A DNA stretch of 64,000 nucleotides from Imbricaverruca yamaguchii (Eukaryota; Arthropoda; Thecostraca; Neoverrucidae): the NCBI GenBank assembly GCA_034440575.1, contig JAOTOL010001332.1, positions 332,501 through 396,500 of the forward strand, in the 5' to 3' direction. Numbering within the stretch: the stretch's first letter is position 1; the number at the start of each line of letters is the position of its first letter. The notes below the pieces were generated by a model. That model saw only the letters and a list, made by a program, of their open reading frames with translations. It was not told the DNA's origin and did no database searches. This document shows positions 1 through 11,315 of the stretch, one piece after another. The translations under genes were made by a program, and so were the position numbers.

Positions 1-725
1 TGCACCCTACACACTGCACCCTACACACTGCACCCTACACACTGCACCTTACACACTGCACCTTACACACTGCACCTTACACACTGCACCTTACACACTG
101 CACCTTACACACTCGCCTTACACGCTAAAGCTTACTTAACCTACATGCTGCATGCCACCTTACACACACTACATGTTGTACGCCACCTTACCCACTACCC
201 CTTAGTACACCCTACATGCTGCAGGTTAACTTACACACCACACCTTGCACACCTTCATGCAGCATGTTTCACCATACACACGACACCTTATATTACGCAA
301 TGCACACCCTACATGCTACACGCTATATTACACATTCACTCTGGGCACTATACCCCACACACCCTACATCCTGGACGTCACCTTACATACTAATCATGCT
401 GCACGTCACCTTAGACATTGTACCTTATACACCCCACATGCTGCACATCACCCTACACACCTTTATGCTGCATGTTTCGCCCTACATTTGACACCTTACC
501 CACCTTCATGCGGCATGTTTCACCATACACACGACACCTTATACACCTTCATGCTGCATATTTAACCGTACCCACTACACCTTGCACACCTGCATGCTGC
601 ATATCACACCATACACATGACACCTTACGCACTTTCATGCTGTATATTTCACCATACACACGAAACTTTGCACAACTCCATGCTGCATATCACACCATAC
701 ACACGACACGATACCTTGCATGCCG
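1..725. repeat. Degenerate CACCTTACACACTG-type minisatellite
   Basis: The first 120 bases are near-perfect 14-bp units (CACCTTACACACTG or CACCCTACACACTG). To about 725 the sequence decays into longer units that mix this motif with CTTCATGCTGCAT and CACCATACACACGACA. Open frames here only reflect the repeat, since they share His/Thr/Leu-rich composition in several frames. The array starts before the window. Confidence 0.85.
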
Positions 726-734
726 CACGTCACC

Positions 735-1150
735 AGGTGATTGTAGGGCGAGGGCGGCCGGGTGAGGGAGGAGGGCGAGGGCGGCCGGGAGAGGGCGCGG
801 GATGTGGCGGCAGGGTGAGGGCGTAGGGCGAGGGCGGTCGGGTGAGGGTGTATGGAGAGGGCGGCCGGGGGAGGGCGGAAGGGTAAGGGCGGCTGGGTGA
901 GGGCGGAGGTCGAAGGCAGCCGGGAGAGGGCACAAGACGGGGGCCACAGGGAAGGGCGGAAGGTAAGGGTGGTCGGGTGAGGGCGTATGGCGAGGGCGGC
1001 CGGTGGAGGGAGGAAGGGTAAGGGTGGCCGGGTGCGGGCGTATGGCGAGGGCGGCCGGGAGAGGGCGCAGGATGGGGGCCACAGGCTACGGGCGGAGGTC
1101 GAAGGCGGCCGGGAGAGGGCGCAAGACGGGGGCCACAGGGTGAGGGAGGA
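735..1150. repeat. GC-rich GGGCGAGGGCGGCCGGGTGA-type minisatellite
   Basis: Irregular units built from GAGGGCGGCCGGGTGAGGG and GGGGGCCACAGGG fill this stretch with strong purine bias on the plus strand. The unit length varies, so no single period fits. Long frames on both strands here (Pro/Arg-rich or Gly/Arg-rich) are repeat artefacts. Confidence 0.8.
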
Positions 1151-1236
1151 GGGCGGTGTGGACCCGGCGTGGTACTTCTGCGTCGTTGTTCGCTCGCAGT
1201 TTCATCACAGGATATACTGTCGAACTTGGTGCAATG

Positions 1237-1618
1237 ACATTCAGTGCACAGTCACTGACAATCAGTACACAGTCACTGACAATCAGTGCACAGTCACTGG
1301 CATTCAATGCACAGTCACTGACAATCAGTGCACAGTCACTGACAATCAGTGCATAGTCACTGACAATCAGTGCACAGTCACTGACAATAAGTGCACAGTC
1401 ACTGTCAATCAGTGCACAGTCACTGGCATGCAGTGCACAGTCACTGGCATTCGGTGCACAGTCACTGACATGCAGTGCACAGTCACCGACAATCAGTGCA
1501 CAGTTACTGAAATTCGGTGCACAGTCACTGATATTCAGCTCACGGTCACTGACAATCAGTGCACAGTCAGACATTCAGCGCACGGTCACTGACAATCAGT
1601 GCACAGTCATTGACATTT
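1237..1618. repeat. 21-bp minisatellite, about 18 units
   Basis: The unit is CAGTGCACAGTCACTGACAAT with point variants (GGCATTC, GACATGC). The period is seven codons, so both strands read as seven-residue repeats such as QCTVTDN; this explains the long open frames. CAGTGCACAGTCACTG contains short inverted symmetry (CAGTG/CACTG), so single strands could fold. Confidence 0.9.
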
Positions 1619-1631
1619 GGCGCACAGTCCA

Positions 1632-1977
1632 CAGCTGTTTAAATGAACTTTTAATACGACACACGTAAAAAGAAATAGCCCATTTTTTGCTGGGATGGCT
1701 TTATGGACCAGGTTCCCATGCTAAGCAGAAATTGTCGCGTGAACCATGGCCTTATCAGCCGACAAATGAATTCCGTTTGGACACGATTTTCATCGAATGC
1801 CTAGAGTGCCATCAATGTACCGTCACGACCGCGTCCCAGGCCTCATTAGGCTAGTTGCCAGCTCACTCTCCCAGACGGTGTCTACCCGAGTGCGTGAACG
1901 ACTCGAACCCTATCTTGTCAGGATAGGAGAGATAGATGCAGACCGGCGCTCTAACCAACGGAGCTGAGCTGAACTTT
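1632..1977 (-). mobile_element. tRNA-derived SINE, family 1, copy 1
   Basis: Read on the minus strand, it begins with a tRNA-like head: CAGCTCAGCTCCGTTGGTTAGAGCG resembles a pol III A box and GGGTTCGAGTCG resembles a B box. The body ends around CCCAGCAAAAAATGGGCTA. The same order of blocks occurs at 20394-20735 and 45461-45840 (TCCTGACAA, GGTTCGAGTCGCTTCA, CTGCTTAGCA, CCCAGCAA). A repeated, tRNA-headed unit of about 345 bp is what defines a SINE. Exact ends are uncertain. Confidence 0.8.
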
Positions 1978-1989
1978 CTGGGAGTTGTG

Positions 1990-2186
1990 GTTGGGTAGAT
2001 AGTGGGTGGACACTGGGTGGATACTGGGTGTATAGTGGGTGGACACTGGGTGGGTACTGGGTGGATAGTGGGTGGACACTGGGTGGGTACTGGGTGAACA
2101 CCGGATAGATACTGGGTGGACACTGGGTTGATGCTGAGTGCATACTAGATGGATACTGGGTGGATACTGGGTGGGTGGTCGACGAA
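1990..2186. repeat. 11-bp minisatellite (GGGTGGATACT type)
   Basis: About 17 units of GGGTGGAYACT and GGGTGGGTACT run directly after the SINE head. Minus-strand frames read as STQYPPSVHP-like repeats and are not evidence for a gene. Confidence 0.85.
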
Positions 2187-2370
2187 CTATGGGAGTTGGG
2201 AGGTGAATAAAATTACAAAGGGAACGAGCAGATGATGGCTGCATGCTACTCCAAAGCACAGGGACATAGGGACTGCCTCGGACAACGACATAGGAATGCT
2301 CGGAGAGGTGAGGATTCTGCTCTTCCGGTCGACTCATCCCACGCAATGTCCATTGGGCCATCTACCAGAT

Positions 2371-2551
2371 TCGCCTGCCAATCGCATCCCGCCAGCCATC
2401 TCATTTGACGACCTGTCAGTCTCGCCTGCCAATCGCATCTCGCCAGCCATCTCATTGGAGGACCTGTCAGTCTTGCCGGCCAATCGCATCTTGCCAGCCG
2501 TCTCATTGGACAACCCGTCAGTCTCGCCTGCCAATCGCATCTCGCCAGACT
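2371..2551. repeat. 51-bp minisatellite, about 3.5 units
   Basis: The block TCGCCTGCCAATCGCATC followed by GCCAGCCATCTCATT and a GACCTGTCAGTC end recurs every 51 bases. The period is 17 codons, so the surrounding open frames are repetitive (SPANRISPAISLEDLSV type). The plus-strand frame continues beyond the repeat to about 2690, without a family I recognise. Confidence 0.8.
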
Positions 2552-2953
2552 GGAACTGGATTGAGACTTATATTGGAGCAATCCATAATCAACTGGTGAC
2601 TTATTGCAACTCGATGTCAGCCGAATACAAGAGGTCAGAGTTAGTCGCATACGTACAGGCAGCACATCGATACACTTCCGCTGTAGTGTACGGAGTAAAG
2701 TCGACTGCCAGCCCGGACCCATGCCCAGGTGGAGCATCAGGTGGGGGCCGAACAGTGGTACACCAAGCTACAGAACGCCAGTGGGCACGTGGTAGTTTTG
2801 ATGCGCCGCTCCACATCAGAATCGCCTATTGTTCATTTCGGTTCGTGACCAGGGAGCACACGAGTTGCCGTCCCACCAGGTGGGCTGGTGACGAGTCTCG
2901 GCCGCCAGCGAGGATCAGGCGGCCAGGCCCACACACTCATCGTGTTGCCGTAC

Positions 2954-3093
2954 TTTGTGGACGACCAGGTACAGCGTGCGGTACAGCACCAGGCCCTCCT
3001 CACCCAGCCAGCACAGTCTCATCAGCAGATTCGATACGTGATCGAGGTTTGCTGCAGCCGAGGACAATTTAGGAAGTGTTGCTGATAATTTGT
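2954..3093 (-). CDS. Possible internal exon of an unrecognised host gene
   Basis: The minus strand is open for about 45 codons with strongly coding-like choices (runs of CTG, GTG, CGC, TAC, GAG) unlike the flanks. The peptide includes LSSAAANLDHVSNLLMRLC and WLGEEGLVLYRTLYLVVHK. A possible acceptor (TTGCCAG) ends at 3094 and a possible donor (CAAA then GTACGG) starts at 2953, giving a 140-base exon. The acceptor has a weak pyrimidine tract. I do not recognise the protein family, and no neighbouring exon could be identified, so this is a composition-based suggestion only. Confidence 0.35.
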
Positions 3094-4780
3094 CTGGCAA
3101 TAGATATGTATTTTCTCAGTTCAGTTTCCGTGTACGCAAATGCGGCACCGGATCGGTGAGAGAAAAAAGGCATTGGCCAGGGCGGAGATGACAGCAGGCG
3201 ACTAGTAGCCCCCCCCCCGATGCGAGAGACCACTCAAAGTGCCAAACTAGCGCCTGTTAATGTTGGAGACGTGAGAGTCCCATCCGTTAGAGATACCGGA
3301 AGTAAGGGCGAATTTTTTCCTTCCGGGACGGGGAGGAGATTTTGATTGCAAAACTTTATAGAGTAGTTTTGGACGTGACGAAGATTTTGCTGACTGTCCA
3401 GCAACATCAGTAGGGTCTTCACTGCATTTAACTCGAGACCGTTCACTCAAAACCAAACGTCAAGAGAGGCCAGAACTTGTCCCATACGAGTGGCGACATT
3501 TTATAATTCAGACTTATCGCCACCGACCATAATTTGACTAGCGTCTACGCATTGGACTACTACGCGAACAGACTGATGCCGTTGGAGAAGATGCAGCAAG
3601 CAGGGAGCTGATCCTTGAAAAATTGCGATGCTGTTAGGCAGTGATATTGACTTTGTATTGCCTCCCAGTCTGTCAGTAGGGCTGATAATCAAGGTGCGAC
3701 TATGAAGGTGAGCTGAAAACCAGGAAATGTCGATACCGAAGAGGCTTGATTTTGAGAGGAGCTTGGAGTGGTCTATCACATTAAAATATGGGGTAAAGCA
3801 AACAGGAAGAGAACGGAAATCTCCTCTAGGTCGTGGGCGGAAATGAATTAATCGGACATGGAGATCAGGGCAGCTTCCATCAAATGGCGGGGGGGGGTGA
3901 GGGAACCGCGCTGACTGGGGAACAGGAGGTGGGTTTAGGACATGTGGTTGTGGATCTGCTGGCGGACGGCGCGCTCTGCAATCTTGACTTCCACAGGACA
4001 ATTGGAATATGATGGTAGCTGAATGGATTGGTAGGATCTAGGTAGATATGATCTAGATAGGTAGGATCAGACATAAAGATCGGGTGGACGAGGGAGTCTC
4101 TCCAGAATGCTAAAATATCGGAGTGGGTAAAGCTAGAGTTTACCAAACGCAGAAGCGCCGTGCCGTTCGCGGCAAAAGAAAGACGGATCACGTGGATGCC
4201 AATGCCGTCTTCGTCGCTGGCCGACCAGCCGTTCGTTTCGAAAAAGATGACCGGAAGCCCCGAAAGCATCAACGACATTAACACCAGCTAGCACACATCC
4301 ACAAGCGACAGGCAGCAGGCAAGATCCGGCGTCTTCCCACCATACCTCTCACCTCGGCCGCCACGTGCGGACCCACGCCCGCGAGAAATTCATGTAGCTG
4401 GTTGGGGGTCTTGGCAGCTTGCGGTTGGCCTTATCGATACCTACACTATGGAACTGATGTGCCTCCACACGGTCCGACTACCATCCTGAAGGATGCGCCG
4501 CTCTACATCACTGCGGGTGACGTTCCTAACGGCGGACTGCGCTGCCCGGCTGAGGTCACGAAGCTCAGCCGACCCGTGTCCGTGCGCCGCCAGCGCCGCC
4601 AGGCGGCGGCCCGCAAACTCCTAGTGTCACTGGACACCACTGGGGCGGTCGAGTCTCCCGGTCGCATGGTCGGAACAGGTGCGTGGGTAGCAAATGTCGG
4701 ACAATGTGCAGATAAAACCATTCCACTTACGAGCGATGGCAAGCGAGCCAGTTACAACGATCCAATCAGCTTCTACTAGA
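3094..4780. other. No gene identified
   Basis: This stretch has short unrelated open frames on both strands, a C-run at 3211-3218 and a G-run near 3890. I see no conserved domain, RNA gene or tandem repeat in it. Confidence 0.5.
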
Positions 4781-5940
4781 TCACTGTGCAAGCATATGCA
4801 TCGATTCGGCGGAGAAAACGAGAGCGGACAATAGTGCGCAGCGGACGAGAGCGGACAATAGTGCGCAGCGGACGAGAGCGGACAATAGTGCGCAGCGGAC
4901 GAGAGCGGACAATAGTCCGCTGCGCAATACGCGGCGGACGAGAGCGGACAATAGTACGTAGCGGACGAGAGCGGACGAGAGCGGACAATAGTGCGCAGCG
5001 GACGAGATGACGAGACGAGAACCAGGTGGAGCGATGACCACGCGGACAAATGTGTCCGGGCTAGGACCACAAAACATAAATATCCAGCCGTCGCTTTGAG
5101 TGATATACCAGCATCGCCCGCCAATCTTTCGGATGCTCTCGTAATTCAGGATCAACTCCTGAGGATCGTAGCCGAGGCTACTGGCGGTCGCCACGACGAT
5201 GCGGAGGGCTTTGCGGTCGCTCACGCCAGTCCGGTCGAGGGCGCTCGCTAACTCCTGGGAGAGCACGACCTGTGACCCCCGCGTTCGTCGCTTCAGAGGG
5301 CTTGCACCGGTCGGCTCAGCGGTAGCAGCCGCCCCGCCGAGTGCCGGACTGGACTCAACTGTGGAGGAGTAGGACACGAGCACCGCGCGTTCGTCCAGCT
5401 GCGACGTCGAGGCTTCTTGTGGTCGCTTCTCTGCCGCCACTGTCATCTCCCGGCGCTGAACTCGGCGCTACAGCACCTTGTCAGCTCCCTGCATGATCCC
5501 TCGGCGACCCTTCTCGCGTTGCGCCGCTAGGGACTCGCGATCAGCGGGAATCGGCATCAGTGTCATCGCGTCTGCATGGGCGACGTCGAAGAGGTCGCAG
5601 AGGGCCTCTTGAAACTCTTCCTCCTTCGGCTTGTTCGTCGCTCTTCCCTTGCTCTTCACGAGCGCCTTCCAGACCTTGAACTAAACCTCCACCTTGCGAA
5701 CGGCGGATTTTGCCGTCATCGTTGGGATCCTCGCAGTCTCCCAGAACCTTAGCACCTCTTGGACAGTGGCCGCAGCGCTGGTGGCAACGGCTTTCTTTTC
5801 CACGTTATGGAAGTAGAAAACCCACTTGAGCACGTCGCCACGAGAGGGGAGTTTGGCTCCGAGGATGGGGTCGCGGTTTGGCTACCCCACCAGCCAAACA
5901 ATCGTAGCTGCGCGTGAACGAGCCATTCTGAGGAAAAAAT
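4781..5940 (-). pseudogene. Decayed ORF of an invertebrate repeat-associated family (VSDRKA-type)
   Basis: A reading begins at 5925 with MARSRAATIVWLVG and meets in-frame TAG stops at about 5885 and 5672. Between and after them it keeps protein-like sequence: DPILGAKLPSRGDVLKWVFY, EVLRFWETARIPTM and KEEEFQEALCDLFDVAHADA. A second part, 5446 to about 5010 in another frame, contains LASALDRTGVSDRKALRIVV and TASSLGYDPQELILNYESIR. From memory, the LDRTxVSDRKA block followed by a LGHD/LGYD motif recurs in many uncharacterised arthropod and cnidarian proteins that behave like mobile-element genes; the function is unknown. Two stops plus a frame change mark this copy as dead. The region after LVIS is replaced by a 27-bp minisatellite. 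Confidence 0.6.
4820..5008. repeat. 27-bp minisatellite, about 7 units
   Basis: The unit is GCGGACGAGAGCGGACAATA plus GTGCGCA, with one interrupted unit near 4920-4935. The period is nine codons, so it extends the neighbouring minus-strand frame with RPLSSAAHYC-type repeats. It lies at the 3' side of the VSDRKA-type pseudogene. Confidence 0.9.
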
Positions 5941-6084
5941 GGATGATTTAGAACCCTAGCCTTTCAGACTTCGGTTTATGTCATTCGCGAGGGCAAGACA
6001 CATAGTACAGGTTTCAGTTCCCTTATGCCACCTCTAAATATATATCGATTCGCTTCAAATTTTGGATAAGAGGTTTTCTCATTA

Positions 6085-6800
6085 CTGCACAGTATCCCAC
6101 CAAGGGCCGTTAAAATATCAAGTTGTGATGGATCGCTGTGATAGTGTTTAGATGCTCCAAAATGAACATCAATGATGTTTTCGACATTACTAATGATGCA
6201 GTACAGATCTTAGACCAGGCATTTCACCTCAGGTCACCTCTATAACAGCACACTATCAGGTTATTACCTGCTCCATTTACCGAAACCGGGCCGCCCGCCC
6301 GACCACTCCGTCAGCAATGACAATCAGAAGTTTTTAGGATGTGTAGGGAGTAACATGCAGGGTGTCATCAATCGGATGACAGTCAATTGCATTTATGACA
6401 TCATTGCAGTTGACCAAGTTTGGTTCCATTAACCTGCCATGAACTTGACCTGATTTGACCTCGGTGACCCAATGTGACTTTGAAACTATAAAGCATAACA
6501 ATATACATCAAACAAGTCGTTATTGTTGCCACGAACACTTCCCTTTTGCCAAAATACGGGAAGCGCATCAGTACCGAATTTTGTGGTCTGGCGTATAGAA
6601 ACTGTTTAGACTTTAACGACCCCTAACAAGAAAAATATTTGTGGCCGATTTTTGTTTGTCTTACTTTAAACAACACATCTGTCATTTCGAAGTAGGTATG
6701 CAAACAATGGCGTATATCGCCTGGTTAAATCTGGAGTTATGTGCGAAAAACCGGAGGGGTGGGCGGAATTCGCCCCGCTCCTCCAGGGCGCGTGTTAAGT
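6085..6800 (+). repeat. Dispersed repeat R2, copy 1
   Basis: This stretch aligns block by block with 32540-33330 in the same orientation. Shared blocks are GATGGATCGCTGTGATAG, ACATTACTAATGATGCA, GTGTAGGGAGTAACATGCA, CGGGAAGCGCATCAG, ACAATGGCGTATATCG and the final GGGTGGGCGGA with CTCCAGGGCGCGTGTTA. No transposase or RT reading is visible, so it is a non-coding repeat of unknown class. Confidence 0.75.
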
Positions 6801-7640
6801 CTGTCGTAGCATGGTCATCTTCAGCGGAGTTCTTCACACTCTCCTTATCGATATATTGGGAGCACGTGTGCGCCGTGTGGACAGCAGTAATGAATCCAGC
6901 CGGAAACTTAGGGCATGTGGCCCACCCCATCCTCGATCGCACTGTGGCGCCTCTTCGACCGGAAATGGCGCTCCTCCAGTATGCTTGAGCACACCCCTTC
7001 ACCGCCTCAACGAACTGATCAGCCGATGACGCCTCTCAGTGTAGAATTGGCTTTCTTTGAGAGCATTGGCACCCTTCCAAGACGCTCGAAAGTGTCCCCT
7101 CCCCCACGCGGATGGCGGATGGCGGATGGCGGCCCTCCAGAGAAAATGTCGCACCTCCAGGACAAGTTCTCCACCCTAGGTGAAAATTACTTCCTAAACC
7201 CCTGGTGAAGAAAATAGGTATGAAACTCTGCAATACCCCTACCTCTTCGTCGGATCAAAGTCCCTGAGACAATTATATTCAGAGCACGCCTCGGTCGGCG
7301 GTGGACACTCAAGAGACTGAGCGCAGCACAAATACGGCGCGAAGCCTCACGAAACTGCTCCTGGAGGTGCACGGTGTCCAGCTGCCTTCGCCGTTATCGT
7401 GGCCGCCGCACACCGCGCGGCCATTGCCTGACTGATCCATCAGCCGGCGGTCTCGCCGAGCGGAAATATTCCACAAATGACCGGCGGCCGCCACGTGAGT
7501 TCGCTGTCGCGGCCCGCACGTGTCGCCGTGGCCGCCACGTGGGCGTCGGCGGACAGTATGTGACTGTTTATTGAGAGAGCCGTTCGGAACAGCGACGCGC
7601 GTGATCGGCACGCGAACGCCGGCCTGAGGGCAGCTGGAGG
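6801..7640. other. No gene identified
   Basis: Moderately GC-rich sequence with a short GATGGCG triplication near 7110-7130. Open frames are short and unrelated to families I know. Confidence 0.45.
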
Positions 7641-7705
7641 GCGTCGGTGGCTCAGTGCTTAAGCTGAACGTGCCAGCGGTACGGGGTTCGATTCCGCGTG
7701 ATGTC
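7641..7705 (+). repeat. tRNA-like pol III head (probable SINE fragment)
   Basis: GTGGCTCAGTGCTTAAG resembles a tRNA D-arm/A box, and 30 bases later GGGGTTCGATTCCGC matches a B box. No convincing anticodon arm or acceptor stem closes, so a functional tRNA is unlikely. It sits just upstream of the 42-bp array. Confidence 0.45.
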
Positions 7706-7826
7706 CGCCCTTCCGGACGGGGTGAGAGGCAGGCGACGCCGCGTGGCCTCAGCTGCTGAGTGCGTCGTAAAGCGACAATCGGCCGGCGGTTTGGTGTGCG
7801 GCCATGTTGCGGACCGGCACAGCCGC

Positions 7827-8290
7827 CGGCAGCAGCCGACCCGTCCGGCGGACACTCTCGCTGTCCGCCGGCAGCAGCCGACCCGTCCGGCGGACACTCT
7901 CGCTGTCCGCCGGCAGCAGCCGACCCGTCCGGCGGACACTCTCGCTGTCCGCCGGCGCAGCACGACCCGTCCGGCGGACCTCGCTGTCCGCCGGCAGCAC
8001 GACCCGTCCGGCGGACACTCTCGCTGTCCGCCGGCAGCAGCCGACCCGTCCGGCGGACACTCTCGCTGTCCGCCGGCAGCAGCCGACCCGTCCGGCGGAC
8101 ACTCTCGCTGTCCGCCGGCAGCAGCCGACCCGTCCGGCGGACACTCTCGCTGTCCGCCGGCAGCAGCCGACCCGTCCGGCGGACACTCTCGCTGTCCGCC
8201 GCCGGCCGTCCGATGGCGGACACTCTCGCTGTTCGCCGGCAGCAGCCGACCCGTCCGGGGGACACTCTCGCTGTCCGCCGTCGGCCGTCC
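7827..8290. repeat. 42-bp minisatellite, about 11 units
   Basis: Units start GCAGCAGCCGACCCGTCCGG and end CGGACACTCTCGCTGTCCGCCG. Each unit contains the inverted pair GTCCGGCGGAC and can form hairpins. The period equals 14 codons, which produces parallel repetitive frames on both strands. One truncated unit (about 7960-8010) and a variant with GGCCGTCCGATGG near 8205 and 8282 break the regularity. Confidence 0.92.
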
Positions 8291-8483
8291 GACGGTAGTC
8301 GACGGAGACGTTGGTGTCTCTGCCGTTGGTCGGCGTTATATATTCATCGCATCTAGATCGGTCCGGTCGGGCAGCAGCACATACACTGACAACATTGTCT
8401 GTGGTGAGCCCACGCGAAATCCGTGGGGCAAACGACGAGAGCAGTAGTGCATTTTCCTCCCTTTGTCTGGCTATATGTCTGTC

Positions 8484-8719
8484 TGCATCTCCTCTCTCTC
8501 TCTCTCTTCTCTCCTCCCTCTCTCTTCTCTCCTCTCTTCTCTTCTATATCTCCTCTCTTCTCTCTTCTCTCCTCTCTCCTCTCTCCTCTCTCCTCTCTCC
8601 TCTCTCCTCTCTCCTCTCTCCTCTCTCCTCTCTCCTCTCTCCTCTCTCCTCTCTCCTCTCTCCTCTCTCCCTCTCCCCTCTCTCCTCTCTCCTCTCTCCT
8701 CTCTCCTCTCTCCTCTCTC

Positions 8720-8761
<42 letters not shown>

Positions 8762-8935
8762 CTCCTCTCTCCTCTCTCCTCTCTCCTCTCTCCTCTCTCC
8801 TCTCTCCTCTCTTCTCTCTCCTCTCTCCGCTCTCCTCTCTCCCCTCTTCTCTCTCCTCTCTCCTCTCTCCTATCTCCTCTCTCCTCTCTCCTCTCTCCTC
8901 TCTCCTCTCTCCATCTCTCCTCTCTCCACTCTCTT
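8484..8935. repeat. CT-rich 7-bp satellite (TCCTCTC)n
   Basis: A plus-strand pyrimidine tract of about 450 bases is made mainly of TCCTCTC heptamers, with a pure (CT)n core near 8728-8755. Frames of more than 200 residues on both strands (Ser/Leu or Arg/Glu) are artefacts. Long homopurine/homopyrimidine DNA of this kind can adopt triplex structures. Confidence 0.95.
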
Positions 8936-9234
8936 CCTTTATACACTCTTCCTTTCTCATCTATCTCTCTCCCTGTCGCTCTCGCTCTCGTGCTCACCTC
9001 CTTGCTCTCGCTCTCGCGCTCTCCTCGCTCTCGCTTCCGTCCGTCTCTCTCGCTCCGTCTCGTCTGTGATGCCGCAGGCGCCACAGAGTCCCTAATGGGT
9101 TCAGAACGACTGTCACCCCTCCCCTGCCTCCGGTGGTAATTGTGGGCGCGCCGCGGAAGCTGGCTAATCCTCCCGGCGTGATTGCATCAGTCGGGGTGTT
9201 GTCCATTAGCCGGGTGATGTGGTACGACCCGGCC

Positions 9235-9716
9235 TGGATTTCACCCGACCTTCACCTGACCCTCACCTGACTCTCACCTGACCTTCACCAGGCCCTCACC
9301 TGGCGCTGACCTGACCTTCGCCCAGCTCTCACCTGGCTCCCATCTGACCTCTCACCTGACCCTCATCCGACCCTCACCTGACCCTCACCTGTCCCTCGCC
9401 TGACCATCGCTTAGCTTTCACCTAGCTCCCATCTGGCTCTCACCTAACCCCCACCTGACCCTCACTTGACCCTCACCTGGCCTTCACCTGACCCTCACCT
9501 GACTCTCACCTGACCTTCACCAGGCCCTCACCTGGCCCTCACCTGACCCTCGCCCAGCTCTCACCTGGCTCCCATCTGGTTCTTGCCTGACCCTCATCCG
9601 ACCCTCACCTGGCCCTCACTTGACCCTCGCCCAGCTCTCACCTGACCCTCACCTGGCCCTCACCTGACCCCCGCCTAGCTCTCACCTGACTCCCATCTGG
9701 CTCTACCCTGACCTCG
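9235..9716. repeat. ACCCTCACCTG-type minisatellite
   Basis: Units of 10-11 bases (ACCCTCACCTG, CTCTCACCTG, CCCATCTGG) repeat irregularly, with a larger period of about 250 bases: the block CACCAGGCCCTCACCTGGC appears near 9286 and 9526. Many units contain the E-box-like CACCTG. Confidence 0.88.
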
Positions 9717-10954
9717 CTTCGCGGCAGCGGCGGATCTAGACTGTCTTCTACGCAGATCGTTTTTGTCTTCGTACTCGGGGAAAATGGCAATTTCAGACCA
9801 ACTTCTATGAAGTGTGTGAACAGCTTTGAGCCATTTCGTCCAATAGGACGCTTTAGATTAGCTCCGAACCTTCGGCTTATGCAACTGGCTGCTGGTGCTG
9901 CGCATGCATATCGCTGGCTGTGACGACGGATGTAGGGATGGCTGGCGCTGTACAACCACGTGGCTGTGACGACGGATCAACGGATCAACGGACGGCTGCG
10001 ATGCGATGCGGGTGCTGTATGTACCCACACAGACGTCTGTTATTACCTGTATGTCGGCGTTGGTCTCCATGTTCGTGGACCGTGTCCATTGTGCAAGCAT
10101 CGACCGCCGCCGCAAGTGGGGCGGCATACAGATGGCTGGCCTCATCCTTAATCAGTTAATTGCATGAGCTGGGTTCAGATTCATTGTTGCGAGTTGAGGA
10201 AGAGGGATTGATCCCCCCTCCTCACTGCCTGATCTTCGGAATTAAGGATTTTGTTTCTTCTCCCTGTTCAGCAACAACTGAGATGGTGTTGAAGTTTTAC
10301 CAGTGAAGGAATTCAGACTAACGAACCATCTTTGAAAAGGTATCGAGATGCTAAAACACATGCACAAAAGGAGTATGTTCTTTTCTGCCTGGTAGCAGGC
10401 CAAGCCAGGGCGATTGCTTCAAAGGGAAAGGTTGCGTGTTCAAGCCCCTGTGGGCGCTTATGTTTTGAAAGCTTAGTCTCGCACTTTATCTGACAGGTGA
10501 CTCCAAAACTGAAAGGTGAGTTGTGGTTGTCGATATGTCGCTATTTAGTTCCATAACTAAAATGTCGTAATCCAAATACATACAGTGAAGATAGTAAAAG
10601 TTACCATGTATCGCATGAATGTGGACATGTCAAGACATGCTAAGTTCAGGACATGGCAGACGTTGATTTTTCACCCTTGGTCACGTTCACTGTTACGCAA
10701 GTGACACACATAGTTATAGCTGAGCTTTCCAGATCATGTGTCAAATGGATGTAAGCCTAGCCACGCACAAATTCAGCAAAAATATTTCCATCCAATCCTC
10801 GGCTGGATCCTAAACCTCGGGAAGATGATCACCTTGTTCCACGTAATGCGAAGGCGAATATACAAAAATAAACAACGAACCAAGACATAGACTGATTTTA
10901 AGGTTGAACCAAAAGAAGGGATGTGTGCCATAATTGCTCTTGGATGATCTAGTC
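9717..10954. other. No gene identified
   Basis: Mostly unique sequence. GGCTGTGACGACGGAT recurs at 9915 and 9961. Near 10385-10465 there is a faint tRNA-like stretch (GTAGCAGGCCAAGCC with GTGTTCAAGCCCC), too degraded to call. Confidence 0.4.
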
Positions 10955-11312
10955 GTAGATGGACCCCTCACTTTAGCTTCCATGAATAAGTCATACGGCA
11001 ACCGGAGCGTCTGTCTACACATCTGCAACATTCTGAACACGAGAACGTGTGAAAATATTTACCTGTATCACGGCAACTTGTCCCTACATCGCACTAACGA
11101 ACCACGATATCCGATCTCATCATGCTTGGTTGTATTCTCACGCAGGTCTAAATTGTTAGTGATAATTGGAAGTTGAACAATTATAAACAGGCATCTCCGA
11201 AACGTCTCAAGAAGCGTCATGCAGGCTTCACCAAACAAACACACCGTGACCAATCCATGTGAATGGCTTGGGTGATGTATGATGAGTATTTGCAGTATCT
11301 GTATACATGCAA
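10955..11312 (+). repeat. Dispersed repeat R1, copy 1 (no SINE inserted)
   Basis: This matches the reverse complement of 23680-24215. Shared blocks are CTCACTTTAGCTTCCA, CTGCAACATTCTGAACA, AACTTGTCCCTACATCGCA, GGCATCTCCGAAACG and AGCGTCATGCA. At 11091-11104 (GCACTAACGAACCA) it keeps the unoccupied form of the site where the other copy carries a SINE. No coding family is recognised. Confidence 0.8.
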
Positions 11313-11315
11313 ATT

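Noticed and set aside
7309..8447. Frames of 145-318 residues with GRVGCCRRTARVSA or SGGHSRCPPAAADP repeats
   Set aside because: They are products of the 42-bp array on both strands.
8353..9139. Open frames above 200 residues (Ser/Leu-rich on plus, Arg/Glu-rich on minus)
   Set aside because: They coincide with the (TCCTCTC)n satellite and are open in several frames on both strands; not coding.
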